A DNA stretch of 64,000 nucleotides from assembly GCA_030686995.1 (NCBI GenBank), contig CM060691.1, positions 91,075,055-91,139,054 on the forward strand, in the 5' to 3' direction. The notes beneath the pieces are model-generated. The model was given only the letters and a program-made list of their open reading frames with translations, did no database searches and was not told the DNA's origin. Of the stretch, positions 1 to 11,940 are shown piece by piece. A program made the translations under genes and the position numbers. How positions within the stretch are numbered: position 1 is the stretch's first letter; each line of letters starts with the position of its first letter. The stretch comes from Artemisia argyi. Its lineage: Eukaryota; Streptophyta; Magnoliopsida; Asterales; Asteraceae.

Positions 1-1895
1 ATTTAGCTCTAATGAACCATCAACAAGTAGAACAAAGCAAGTTATGTTTGTGAAACCTAGGAGAGAATTGTAGGAGTAATTCTATCTCTAGTAGGAGCAC
101 ATGATAAAAGGATAAAGATATCATGTTCAAATATTTTTATGTGTTTGTCTAACCTCCTTGGATTCATAAGTATTTGGGTTTAGCTTTTCTACGAGTCAAG
201 ATTATTTGCTTAATGATTATCTTCTTGATGGCTAATCTATGGAGCTTAAAAGGTACACGTCTCTTCAACTTACCTTTCAGTGTTTCATGTTGATTAGTAT
301 TAAGTTCTGTCATGGGTGATACTAGTAGTTTTTACTCTAAGATGGTTATGTTGTGTAAGTAACAATAAGGATTAGATCCTTTGTGATTAAAGGATTTAAA
401 CACTACTTTTAGTAGGAGATATAAGGTGTTTTACTTCTTTTAACCTTCGGGAAAAGACACGAGTAACTCTTGAGTGAGTCTTACTTAATACTTGTCTACA
501 AGTGAGCTAACTAAGAATCTCCTAAGTGATGAGACAACCAACACTTTTGTGATACTTGCAAATCTAGCAAAACCACAACATTTCATAGATACTTGTAGTA
601 CATTGTCTTTTGACATTATACCTTACATTTCAATTCTGTCTTAAATTCAACCATTCGTTTGTTAAAAAGTTTCATATAAGACACACAAAGATAAATAAAT
701 CATTTGAATTCATTAGGATGAGTGGAAGAAAATGATTTATAAACATCTAGGACTTGCACATCAAATTCGACCCATAGTCTTATGATGTTGCATCTCTTAG
801 ACACTTACACTCATAGTGTTTTAAGTAAATAAACCCAAAGAGTCGAGGGATCATTGAATTTAACATTCAATGAAAGATCACCTCCTTCTAAGATATCATC
901 TTTGGTAGATGATGACTTAGTCGAAAGTCCAACATTGATAAGACAAGTAAGTCAAGATCAATAACAAGGAAGATGAACTATTAAAATTGAAAAACAACAT
1001 CCTTTCGTCTTGTGTCAAACATTGAGTCAATCAATATTGACAAGGTCCTAAAAATTTGATTCATAAGTCATAGTTGTGATTAAAACAAATTTGATAAAAA
1101 GTGTTTTTGGTCATTAGAGTAAAACAACCATTAAAATAAAATGGATCTTTCAAAATAGAAATTAATGTAAATCTATGAAAGATTTTTTTTTACCTAAGCA
1201 AGCTCCAAAAGCAAGGGATAATCACTCAAAGACATTCCTAGTTATTCACATGTTCACAATGATTAAGTCCTTTATGACTTATCAAGAATGAGATTAGTAA
1301 ATCCGTAGGTAAAACTAAACATAGAGAAATGTTTGGAAGTATACTTGTTCTCACAACAAATAAATCCAACATTATGTTTAGTGCTTGTCTATGTGCTCGT
1401 TTTTTTTTAGAGAAGATCCTAAAACAACTCTTTCGAAAGAGCTTGTTTGGATTCATCATAAGGTACTACACAACTAGGATTATGGTATCCCAAAAGAACG
1501 GGAATAGAAACCATAGTGTATGCTAAATGGAATTATGTCTATAATAAGTTGATAAGAAAAGCCCAAGTGGTACTTGCACTTTTATATCTACTTATCCATT
1601 GATTCTCCAAAACGTGTAAGGTTCTCATTTTAGTATCGAATGGAGAAGCACGTCAACAAGCTCCACTTGAACAAGCTAACTCGCGTCGACAATGGAATTC
1701 ATTTTATCATCATTGTTATCCCTTCAACAAAGGAAGCATCAACTTCAGCGACAATTCAATCCATTATGTTCTTAATTGACATATTGTGATCCATCATCAT
1801 CGCCTTGGTAAAAATGTTCATTGAGGAACATCTTAACTAAGAAAGTCTTATACGTTAACCATTCTGTCAACGTTTTCACGAAACCTATTGAATGA
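1..1895 (+). pseudogene. Sire-1 pol remnant: integrase C-terminus, reverse transcriptase, RNase H (Ty1/copia)
   Basis: No single frame is open, but ordered copia pol blocks appear in all three + frames. An integrase-core-like block lies near 160-270. The integrase-to-RT linker is at about 829-963 (LTFNERSPPSK, VDDDLVE). The RT entry block is at about 1006-1060 (SNIESINIDKVLK), then KWIFQN near 1135 and KQAPKA at about 1197. FGSILVL..IMFSACLCARF is at 1329-1410 and LWYPKRTGIET at about 1471-1520. The RNase H end is at about 1757-1895: DNS, HIVIHHHRLGKNV, then VFTKPI and a stop. The spacing from KQAPKA to IMFSACLCARF is too short, so the segment with the catalytic YVDD is deleted. Dozens of stops and frameshifts mark an old copy. 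The VFTKPI end fixes the 3' limit of pol and places ORF1 and ORF2 between pol and the 3' LTR. Confidence 0.78.
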
Positions 1896-2015
1896 GAAGC
1901 ATTCATCATCCCTAGGCTTAGTTAAAGACTCATAAGACCTAAAACCTTAGTTTTGAACATTAGGATAAAACCACAAAAATCAAGACAATTCCTTTTGAAT
2001 TTTTCCCTACTGTAC

Positions 2016-2074
2016 CCACGGAACCCTGAGACCAAACTGGCGGAACCCTCCCTTTGGTTCTGCCTGGTCCGCCG
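2016..2074 (+). promoter_or_regulatory. GC-rich palindromic module upstream of Sire-1 ORF1
   Basis: Two copies of CGGAACCC (one as GGCGGAACCC) face degenerate inverted copies (GGTTCTGCC, GGTCCGCC). The same words form the palindrome just upstream of the TATA box in the Sire-1 3' LTR (46244-46304). A clear TATA box is not visible here; the next bases are T-rich (about 2084-2100). Inferred role: core of a promoter for ORF1. Confidence 0.55.
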
Positions 2075-2222
2075 AATCTGCAGCCTGTTTTATTTTAATT
2101 TCAAAACCAAACACTTCATTACTCACAACTTCAACTTACCAACAGCCATCCCTCACTCACAAACACCTTACCACACGAAAATTAGGGCTCTCACTTACAT
2201 CTCCTTCAATCCAATCAACCTT

Positions 2223-2750
2223 GTAAGTATTCTTATCATAATTGCATTTTCAATCAAAATCTATCACTCTCATCTACATACATTAACTAGAATCTTAGGG
2301 TTTATGCATAAAATTGTTGATTCATGAAAAACCTTGGGTGTGAACTAATCAAAATTTTCATTAGTTAGGAATTGTATCCTTTTTGTTATTATCTTGATTT
2401 ACCAAACACACCAAGTTCATTGTCTTTTAAAAGTCATTAGAACACCATCTTTCACCACATTGTTAAAACAAATGAAAAACGTCATTGAAACATCACTTGC
2501 ATAATGTCTCTTGAATGCTAAAGGAAATACATAACTAATATGTGTTTTCGGGTACATTCAAACGAAGCTATATTGAATTAGGAGTGTTTGGGTTATCTTT
2601 TGTTATGTAACAAAACTTGCATTACAAAACGTTTTAAGCATCAAAATGAGTCAAGATAACCGCACCTCTACAGTGTTTTCATATAGGCACACATTAGAAC
2701 ATTCACATTATAAAAGTCATTAATTTGAACTTAAACTTTGTGTTTTCTAG
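2223..2750 (+). other. Probable 5'-leader intron of Sire-1 ORF1
   Basis: A strong plant donor (CTT|GTAAGTATT, G at 2223) and a pyrimidine-rich acceptor (TGTTTTCTAG, ending at 2750) bracket 528 AT-rich bases. The acceptor lies 8 bases before the ORF1 ATG at 2759. The arrangement (palindromic module, short leader exon, intron, ATG) suits an independent transcription unit. Splicing is inferred only. Confidence 0.45.
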
Positions 2751-2758
2751 GAATCAAC

Positions 2759-3811
2759 ATGCCTCCCGCAACATTCTCCGATCACAAAGAAACTCGTAAT
2801 TACTTACCCAAACACCATAGGACCAAAGGTCTTACTAAAGATCAAGTTGAAACCTTTAAGAGTCTAGAAAAACGCTATGTTCATGAAGGAAGAACCATTG
2901 ATCCATCCTTCCTAGAGGGAACATCCATTCGCCAAAACTTTGCCGCAATCAACTTTGATTGCCTCCTAGACATCGATGAGCAAATTTGCCCTAGGTTCAT
3001 CTTAGAATTCTATGCAACCTTAAGCCTTTTCTTCGATGACAATGGTGAATTCTCACTAACCTTTACAATCAATCAAATACCAAACATCATGTCCTTGAAA
3101 GATTTTGCAACAATTCTTGGTGTCCCTAATGTTGGTACATGTCTCTACACGGATAAGTGGCCTCTTTCTAGTCTTGACTCCATTGAGCGTTTTCATCCAT
3201 ACGACACTCCTCTTGCGAATAAGGAAGCAATTCGTGAGCATCTATTTGTTAGAACCTCAACAACTAGGAAGAATCGTTCGGGTAACGAGGTAGATAAGGA
3301 CCCTTTTGGTATGGAAATCAATGAGCTCAAACCACAATTTAAGAAATGGGAAGAAATTCTTAGAGCTAACGTTATAAGTTCCATAGGAAATAGAGCATTT
3401 CCACCGGTCAACCTTTTAACTTAGCCTATTACCTCGCCAAAAGAATGGCCGACATACCCTTGGTAGGAACAACCGCTCTTCCTTATGGAATGCTTCTCAC
3501 CCGCCTCTTTAGAGAAATCTCACCCATTCCTCCTAACAATAAGGGAATGTGCCTTGACTATTCTCTCGTTCCTCACATTTTGAGTCTTCAAAGCTAAGGG
3601 CAAACGTACTCGTTCACCTTCACCATCATCATCATCATCCGACATGAGTGAGGACGATAAACTTCCTAACTCTAAGTTACCCCCTTTAGACTACCTTCAA
3701 GAACTCCCCGTCATTGGCAATGCATCCGAAGAATTCAAGCAAACCAAAGGAATTTTCAAGTGCTTTGGAAGGTACCTAAGTAAGCTCAATTTGAAGATAG
3801 ACCGGTTGTGA
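2759..3811 (+). pseudogene. Sire-1 accessory ORF1: putative plant transposon protein domain
   Basis: The start chosen is MPPATFSDHKE at 2759, just after the acceptor; an in-frame methionine at 2738 would fall inside the intron. The first 218 codons read as one frame and hold the helix-rich region annotated in many plants as 'putative plant transposon protein' (Transposase_32 type), with CPRFILEFYATL and SLKDFATILGVP. The frame then breaks: 3415-3597 continues the same domain in the next frame (AYYLAKRMADIPL, LPYGMLLTRLF). From about 3587 the original frame resumes with a Ser/Pro-rich acidic tail ending at TGA 3809-3811. The two indels compensate, so the intact protein was about 350 residues. 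Function unknown. It lies between pol and the 3' LTR, where Sireviruses may carry an env-like or accessory gene; I see no signal peptide or membrane segment. Confidence 0.7.
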
Positions 3812-4179
3812 GATGCGTGATTAAGGAGTGTTTGGCTTATGAAGGTTTTAGAACTTTGTATGTGTTAAACTATATGATTTGTATTGTTTTTCACGTTCAT
3901 GCTTTATTACATTTGTCAGATTATGTTTTGTATGAGCCTTTACATAATGACAATATTTGAGGTGTTTGTCAATTTTTATGCTTATGGTAAATTTCACTAA
4001 GTTTAGTGAAAATCGCTAGCCCCCGGTCAAAGTCCTATGATGTGAATGTCTACATGCCCAATTTTTGCATTTCCTAATCAGACATATAATAAATTTTCAT
4101 TTTTAAGAGTTTTTGAAAAATTTGAAAATTGTCTCACGGGTCAAAATAGTGGACTGCCTTATTTTTCAGACCTGTCGGA
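3812..4179. other. Spacer between ORF1 and the ORF2 promoter module
   Basis: AT-rich non-coding DNA inside Sire-1. It would contain the ORF1 3' end. I see no gene or repeat in it. Confidence 0.5.
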
Positions 4180-4299
4180 TCTGGCGGCACCCTCAAATGG
4201 GTTCCGCCAATGAAATTTCTGGGCAACCCAGAAATGGCCCAACGGACCAGACGGAACCCAAAACAAGGTTCCGCCTGTGTTTCGCGAGGGTTCCGCCAG
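4180..4299 (+). promoter_or_regulatory. GC-rich palindromic module upstream of Sire-1 ORF2
   Basis: Repeated, inverted copies of the Sire-1 LTR word: GGCGGCACCC, GGGTTCCGCC, ACGGAACCC, AGGTTCCGCC and GGGTTCCGCCAG, plus an inner CTGGG/CCCAG pair. It can fold into nested hairpins. A TATA box follows 390 bases downstream. The same word in the LTR copies and here suggests a shared binding site or promoter element (inference). Confidence 0.6.
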
Positions 4300-4686
4300 T
4301 CACCTGCAGAAAATATTTGTTATTTTTCTTAAGTTCAAAACTTGTAAAGTGTCAAACCATTATCTTTAGTGAGAAACGTCTTCCCTTACCTCCAATAACC
4401 ATATTAGGATAACTCTCACTCACTAAAACAATTAGGAAGTCACTTCCCGCCAAAAATTCAAATTCAAACATAACTAACCCAAGGAACCCTTTTAAAGGAT
4501 AACCAAACCACTTCCCATGATCACAAAACATTGAGTGGATATGTTGGTCTTTCACTCCACCCAATTCCATTGGATTGACATCCAATGATTTGACATGTTC
4601 ATAAAAATTTTCTAAATCATTAGAAACCTCAATCTTTGTATGGTAGAACATCAAATCCAAAAACCCCTTCCAACATCTCTTCCACC

Positions 4687-4694
4687 CTATAAAT
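4687..4694 (+). promoter_or_regulatory. TATA box of Sire-1 ORF2
   Basis: CTATAAATG lies about 80 bases before the ORF2 ATG (4773). It is followed by a C/A/T-rich leader with no upstream ATG. Confidence 0.5.
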
Positions 4695-4772
4695 GTGAAA
4701 ATTTTGCAACACTTCAAATCACACCATCACCATTAAAATTTCTTCTCTCAAAACTTCAAAATCACCTTTGAA

Positions 4773-4893
4773 ATGACTAAAGCCAACACCTCATCTGAGT
4801 CATCAAAATCCTTTGGAAAAACCGCTAGGATTAGTGTTAAACCTTGTTGCTTCAACAAAACCGTCAAGTCAAGCTCATCATCATCAAGTGATG
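4773..4893 (+). pseudogene. Sire-1 accessory ORF2, part 1 (N-terminus, cut by Ath-1)
   Basis: ATG at 4773 begins MTKANTSSESSKSFGK, a basic, Ser/Thr-rich N-terminus ending in a serine run. The frame stops at the Ath-1 target site (TGATG, 4889-4893) and resumes in phase at 33735. Two codons after the junction is an in-frame TAA, probably a point mutation since the same frame then stays open for over 280 codons. With parts 2 and 3 the original gene was about 411 codons. See part 3 for the zinc-knuckle end. Confidence 0.6.
4889..4893. repeat. Target site duplication of Ath-1, left copy (TGATG)
   Basis: Matches TGATG at 33730-33734 directly after the right LTR. Removing 4894-33734 restores the phase of Sire-1 ORF2, which confirms both ends of Ath-1. 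Confidence 0.85.
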
Positions 4894-7800
4894 TAATTCG
4901 TGTGAAAACTAATTATATAATATATAGTATAGTATCGAAGTGATCCGCGTAAAATACGGATCACCCGAGTCGTTTCCCAACGAAGGCGAATGGAATCGAG
5001 AATATCGATTCGTGAAACCGTGAATTGAAAAGTGAGAAAATGAAATAGCAATCAATATATTCAAGTAATCACAAACAACTAAGAAATATGCAAAGAGTAC
5101 AAGCTAATTATGCACCAAAGTGAAAAACGTAAAAACGGAAATGCAACCGCAAAATTTAAAACGCAACGTTTATTAAAAAATGATCCTACAAACTTGAAAA
5201 TATTTTCTAAAAATCTTAAACTAATAAAAAGAATTTTAAGAAAAAAAAAATATTTTTTTGACTTTTTATTTATTTTCTATGAATTAAAATTGATTTTTGG
5301 AATTTAAATTGAATTAAAAATAAGGAAAAATAGAAAAATAAAGAGGAAAAATGAAAATTAAATTCTAAAAATTCTAAAATATTATAAAAGAATTTCTAAA
5401 AATATTTTTGTATTTTTCACAACCTTTTCTGTATTTTTATGGATTTTTGGTATTTAAAAATGATTTAAAAATTGAATAAAATAAAAAGAAAATAAGAAAA
5501 ATAGTAAAAAGCCTCAGAAAAATCTGGTAAAATTCCAGAAAATCTAAAATATTAAAATAAACACAGAGAAAATTTTTTGAGTGAAATAGAACTGTTTAAT
5601 GGCTTATTTATGAAAAACTGCTTATCACAAGTGCTTATTTATAAGCACTTGTGATAAAATCTATTTGAAACTTGAAACTTAAGATAGAAATGATGCAATG
5701 AACTCAGTTAAGCAAGATATGATCAAGATATAGAACAATAATCCACAGATGCTCAATTTAATAGCAATAAGCTCAATATAAGCACACAGATATGAGCAGA
5801 ACAAGCATAAGCATTAACAGTAATGAAATGATGATGCACAACAATTATTATACTCAAATACAACTCAGAAGAACAGTCATTAAGCAAATTTAGTCTAAAC
5901 AATTTAATTGCAGGACTAAAAATATTAGCAGACCTCTGTATCAACACAGCTAAATCACTAGCTCAAAAAGCACTTCAAGAAGGTCTAAAATTCCAAGCAA
6001 ATGTGGGTAAACACTAACCTATACTACTAAGATTACAAATCAACAATTCAATAATACCTACAAACTATTTAGAATACCTAAAATGTCCTAATATCAGCAG
6101 ACTATGAACTGGTTTAAACAAAGCAACAGTTGACTTTTTATGACTTTTATCTAAATGACTTAATCCACTTTTAAGCTGCTAATTCTACTTTAATATATTG
6201 TTTTAAGCTAAGTCTACACTAGAATAAGCTACTAAGATCAGTTATGCAATTACCACTTACACTTACTCTAACTGTTTCCAATTTGCTTTACTGCTAATGA
6301 AAATGGAAAACTAGGTTGACTATAAGTTTAACTCCTACTGTTTAATTGAGGTTTTACTAACTCTACACTAGACTAATCTTATTTGTGCTCAAATAATAGA
6401 ACTCAAACAACAATCAACACTCTTTAAATGACAGATCCAAACACTAAATTTGTGACTGATAAGATGCTATCAGTGAAACAGATATCAATCAGATTCAAAC
6501 AGCTCCAAACACACACTCAGAATCTCAATATCTCAAAATGACAAAAGATCATGAATCAACAAATTACACAGATTATGCAATCAAGCAACACAGATCTGAG
6601 GTCATCCAAAATTAACACTATCAGTATCCAATTTCCACTTAATAGTTGAACAGATACAAGCTATTATAGTTTATTCTATCAAAACTAAATAACTCAGATC
6701 CACTTATTAAGACAGAACACTCAGATCAATTAAGCAACTCAGGTCTAATAACAGATATTCAATCAGCTATGCTAACTCAGAAATTTCAAACTTATGCAAT
6801 CAAATAATCAAATAAAATCTAACTCTACCCAAACAACTAATGAATCAGCCAATTTAATCTAATGAAACAGTACTCTAAAACTTAATCACAATACAAATCA
6901 GATCTAACTTTTAAAGGAATACAAATGAGATTTACCAAGGAATTTCCCCTCAGCTAGAACAGAGGGGATTCATAGAAGCCTATCTCTAAGATAGGCTGAG
7001 TTCATTTCTGTCTGTCTCAGCATATCAAAACCACCTCAGCAGCAATAGAATTCCTCCTTACTTTTGTTTATGAGAAATTTTAGACTCAAAAGTACTCCAC
7101 TATAAGCTAATCAGCTAGAATGGAGTATTGAAAAATGAAATAAGCTCTATGATAAGCTATACTAATATCTACGATAATATTTTTATTTTTTATATTTTTC
7201 TGATTTTTTTTATTTATTTATTTTTTATTTTTGTGAATGAATTTAAAACTATATAAGAATAATAGATTGAGATAAATTTCAACTAAAAGAAACAGGATAT
7301 AAAGATGATGAAACAAAATAAGATGTTATAAGAAAAAAATAAGCTGAGATTTATTTAAGTAAACTAGAAATTTTATTAAAAACTCATATGAAAATTACAA
7401 CGGCTACACTAAATACATTCTAAAGTAAAATGGACAACATAACACTACACTAGAAATTACGTACAAAATGAGCAAAAACTAACTCTATTTATAGGAGAAG
7501 AGTGAGTGAGGGGGTCTGATGCCAGGCTGGCAATCCGTGCAACTATCTGTGCTTCTTGATATCATCTTATAGCCCTCTGATTAAATTGTGCTTCTTCATA
7601 CGGATTATAGCCCTTGGATCAAAATCAGTGATGTGGCTTGCCCAATCAATCCTTGCCATCTGTCCCAAGCGTGTACATATACTCTCTGACATGTGACTCA
7701 GCAGAATCCAAGGAGTATACTGACGCGTTCCAACCAATCTCTTGCTGCCAAGTGTCCCTGATAGATACTAATACTCTCTCTGACACATGCTTAATCACAT

Positions 7801-8463
7801 GATATAAGCTTCTAGATGCTCAAATTATGAGCTAATCATGGTTGAGTGGAAGGGGTGTGAGCCAATTGAGAATTATGTGAGCTAGGGTTCATGTTTGAGG
7901 AATGGTGTTCTGGGAATATTGGGGGAAATGGGAAAAAGGCTCGTTTGTTTTATTTATTTATTATTTGACCCGTTTAAATGACCCTTTGACCTGTTGACCA
8001 TAACATGGACTAAAAATGGGCTTTTGGATTTAATTGAGAAATTGGGCTTGAGTGATGTTTTTGGACCAGGCTTGTTCACATTTAATTTCATATGTAGTAT
8101 TATGAAATTGCAAAGACCAATTTTTTATTTTATGAAACTTTGAGGACCCAATGTGTAAAATTCTGAAACTTCAAGGGCTGAATTTGACTTTCTTCAAAAG
8201 TGTAATCCAAGGACCATTTTTGCCAATTCTGAATAGATGAAGGACTGAAGTTGACTTGTAGATCCCGGTTTTGACTTTTTGACCATCTTCCACTCTCGTG
8301 CCCCTTTTTCTGGTTTTTGTTTGATTTTTCGTCTTTTTGTGATAAATCCGTTCCTGCATGTTCACAACATAAAAACACATGTTTTCTTGGCATTTGTTAG
8401 CTCAATTAGTCATTTTGGGTCGGTATTTGGCCATGAAAATGATGAGTGAATAAGCACTCACCA
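4894..8463 (-). repeat. Ath-1 3' LTR (3570 bp)
   Basis: Near-identical over its shared parts to 31125-33729, but about 940 bp longer because the other LTR has a deletion. It begins (element sense) with a hairpin built from GGTGAGTG and CACTCATC. It is very AT-rich, with recurring AAGCACTT/AAGTGCTT words. Confidence 0.88.
5622..5657. repeat. Perfect hairpin in Ath-1 3' LTR
   Basis: Two 16-base arms (TTATCACAAGTGCTTA and its complement) separated by 4 bases. The same hairpin occurs in the 5' LTR at 31831-31866. Could be a regulatory or RNA structure of the LTR; role unknown. Confidence 0.7.
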
Positions 8464-8477
8464 AAATCCCCCAGACT
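8464..8477 (-). other. Ath-1 polypurine tract
   Basis: In element sense AGTCTGGGGGATTT directly abuts the 3' LTR start, as expected for the plus-strand primer. Compare GTGTGGGGGAT in Ath-2. Confidence 0.75.
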
Positions 8478-10556
8478 AAGATATTGTCGTGTCCTCACGC
8501 AATGTGATCAATTCACGCTTTTGGGATAAATAATTTCAAAACTCTTTCTACTAACTTTGAAAAGTAGCAAGGATGTTCGAAAGAAGTAATAAAATCATTT
8601 ATTCCCGAAAACGCTCCGTTTTCCAAAAATTTTCTTTTATTTCCTTTATTCCACTTTCACTTCTATTTTTGTACTTTTCTTATTTCATACTTGTGACGGT
8701 TTGTTGAAATTTCATTATTTTGCAATAATTATTAGGGTCAACGAGTAGAAACACTTCTTATTAAGAAGCGACCATACGGATAAAAATCATCATCCTTGAT
8801 TTTTCATGAGTCCCTAAACTAAGCGTACAAACGAGATCACAGCTTATCTAAAAATTAGATGCTAACACTACTCATAATAGTTACTTGTGAAACTCCTTAC
8901 TCCCATTTCCTAGGTTTTATATCTCAATATTTTATTTTGTTGAGAAATGAATTGCTTCATATTTTCTCGTTTCAATAGTTTTTTATCCGATAGTGACACC
9001 TAAGTTTAAACGATAAGTAGTTATTCATTTTCTCTTAAGAACCACTGCAATAGAAATTCGGTCCACATCAAGGAATTTTGGGTACATACAATATCAGAAA
9101 TATAAGTTGCGGAGTACTACACGTGCACCTCATGTGATTGATTACTAATAAAAAACATGCACCTCACGCGCCAACAACTTATTTACATTCAAGCTCTTAT
9201 TCATCATGACTTTCAACTTTCAATTTTCTTCATTTTTCACTTTTTTTTTCACTTTTCTCATATTTTTCATACTTTTCACTTTTTTCTTTCTTTCTTCACT
9301 TTTTTTCTCATAACATCAATGGAAGATTATCGGGTAGCTTCAAAACCACATAGATAATTAACTTTTGACTTTTGATTTTTTCACTTTTTGCTCTTTTTTT
9401 TATGTTCCTTGATATGTACCCAACTTCTAAAGCAAAAATTCTCTTAAGAAAACAAAGAACTAAATATTATTCAAATCGAAATACCACTAATTAACCTACA
9501 ACATCTATTAAATATAGGTGACGTTTCTGATGGGAGTAAAAAGCCACAAGTACCTCTCATGAGCTCTAAAGAGAACCACTACTCCATGTTTAGCATCTAA
9601 CTTCTAAATAAACTCTATCATTTCTCGCTCTTCGCAATTTAAGATTCCAAATAATGAAACCCGTGAATACTTAGCCGATAATCAGCCACGCATATATAAA
9701 GTCAGTTACGGAAACTTGAAAATTCTAGAAGAAGAATTCGCGTTTTCTAGCTTCTGATGTAAAAGACTAGCGAAAGCTTTTAAGCTGCGCATGTATAAAG
9801 TCAAGTACGGGAACTTGCAGATTCTTAAGAAAGAATTTGCATTTTATAGCTCCTGGTGTACAAAACTAGCACAAGCTTATATGATCATCATTGGTTAAGG
9901 GAACAAGCTAGGGCTCAACACGCCCGGTCAAGTCAAAATATTTATTCCTACTCTCGCCAGCAAGAAAGTCAACAAGGTGTCAAAACACTTATTCAAACTT
10001 TATTATATTTTTGTACAACTTTTTCAACTTTTTCTCATCTTTTTGTGTTTTTCCATGATTTTTCATCAAAATTTTTGAAATTTTCAATTTTTTTATTCTA
10101 GTTGGAAAAAAACGGAGTTGCAAGAGTGTACGACTTTTGTGAAAAATGTAAGGTCAAAATCGAATCGAAGATTCACCCTCCCCCAGACTAGAATGAAACA
10201 TTGTCCTCAATGTTTTACGGGTTAAGGTAATCCTAACAAAATTCTAGGCCATTTATTAATTATGCCAAAGAAAACGTTAGTCGATAAGATTCACGGATAT
10301 AGGATTTCCAAGTAGCACCGATGAATGAAACTTGAGCGGAGAAGATAACGAGCACGAGAGTCATCATAAATCGCGGACAATCCTAAAAAAAATCACAAAC
10401 AACCACAAAACACAAGAGTAGAAGAGGCACCCCCTCCTCACGTTATTTGTTAGAAAATAGAAAATAAGAAGATGAAATTTGATAAGCATGGGTTGCCACC
10501 CACGAAGTGCTTTGTTTTTGATTTCCGAGTCATGTAGCTTGACTCGATCCCCGAAT
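8478..10556 (-). other. Ath-1 3' untranslated region between integrase and PPT
   Basis: About 2 kb of non-coding DNA with no env-like ORF. It is pyrimidine-rich on the + strand at 9200-9420 and 10010-10100. It holds one diverged tandem duplication (separate entry). Confidence 0.6.
9688..9885 (-). repeat. Diverged tandem duplication (~97 bp unit, 2 copies)
   Basis: Units start near 9688 and 9787 and share CGCAT-TATAAAGTCA, TACGG-AACTTG, GAAGAATT-GC-TTT and ACTAGC-AAGCTT. It lies in the Ath-1 3' untranslated region. Confidence 0.6.
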
Positions 10557-11940
10557 TCAATTGTCCTTGGGGAAAGTTTGGAGATCCGGGACTACCATAG
10601 TTGGTACATCCCCTCCAAAATAGTGTTTCAATCGATGACCATTCACCTTAAAGTTGGGACCATCTTGTTGAGATAACTCAATGGTACCATAAGGGAAAAC
10701 TTGGGTTATTGTGAATGGTCCAGACCAACGGGTTTTAAGCTTACTCGAGAATATCTTTAAACGAGAGTTAAAAAGTAGCACTTGATCTCCAACGTTAAAA
10801 ACGCGGTCTTTGATCTTGGCATCATGGATTCTTTTTGTTTTCTCTTTATATAACAAAGAATTCTTGTAAGCTTGATCACGGAGTTCGACTAACTCATTCA
10901 ATTGAACTTTTCTGTGATCACCCGCGGTTTTCAAGTCAAAGTTGGCATGTTTTAAGGCCCAGTAGGCCTTGTGCTCTAGTTCGATGGGCAAATGACAAGC
11001 TTTCCCGTAAACCAGCTTATATGGTGTACACCCAATGGGAGTTTTGTAAGCGGTCCGGCAAGCCCATAGTGCATCTTCTAATTTGTCGGCCCAAGAGGCA
11101 CGGTGCTCTCCTACTGTCCTTTCTAGTATACGTTTTAAACCACGATTTGAGACCTCAACTTGACCACTCGTTTGTGGATGATAAGCCGTGGAAAGACGAT
11201 GTGTGACACCATATTTAAGCATAACTTAGGCAAATTGATCATTGCAAAAATGGGTCCCACGATCGCTTATGATGGCTCGAGGTGCACCAAATCGGGCAAA
11301 GAGACTTTTCAAGAACTTAACAACAACTCGGGCGTCATTGGTGGGGAGCGCTTTCGCTTCAACCCATTTTGATAAGTAATCGACGACCACGAGAATGTAC
11401 TTGTTTCCTCTAGACGACGGGAATGGCCCCATGAAATCGATGCCCCAAACGTCAAAAATTTCACAAACTTGAATCGCATTTTGCGGCATTTCATCTTTTT
11501 GAGAAATTTTCCCTTGACGTTGGCAAGAATCACATGTTTTCACCAATTAATGGGCATCCCGGTATATCGTCGGCCAATAAAAGCCGGAATCGAAAACCTT
11601 CTTAGCGGTGAAGTTGGCACCATGATGTCCCCCCGTGGGTCCACTATGGCATGCCTTAAGAATTTCAACGGCTTCCGTACCGTGAACACACCGCCGGATC
11701 ACTTGATCCGCACAGACTTTGAACAAGTAGGGGTCGTCCCAAAAATAATGTTGGACATCTTTAAAGAATTTCTTCTTTTGCTGGGACGACATCCCTTTCC
11801 TAATGAAATTCCCCGCATGGTAATTCGCAAAATTGGCGAACCATGGGGTACTTTGGTCAATTTTGGTCACACTCCCAAGTGTCTCGAGAGGAAAAGCATC
11901 ATTAATTTCTTTTCTCTCAAGAACACTTTGATGGGGGTCT
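10557..11940 (-). pseudogene. Ath-1 integrase (3' part of pol)
   Basis: Read on the minus strand. The HHCC zinc-binding region ([15 protein letters not shown]) is followed by the catalytic core ([29 protein letters not shown]) and a C-terminal domain ending in DLQTFPKDN. Point mutations cut it: an in-frame TAA at 11547-11549 (Gln codon in Ath-2) and another at 11226-11228. The left end of the frame is the Ath-2 insertion site at 11940; upstream pol resumes at 26184. In a live element this protein inserts the cDNA into the genome. Confidence 0.85.

Noticed and set aside
4352..4717. 121-codon minus-strand ORF
   Set aside because: Antisense to the ORF2 promoter region, no motif, overlaps the TATA box.
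9157..9357. Phe-rich small ORF
   Set aside because: Chance frame in a T/C-rich part of the Ath-1 3' untranslated region.
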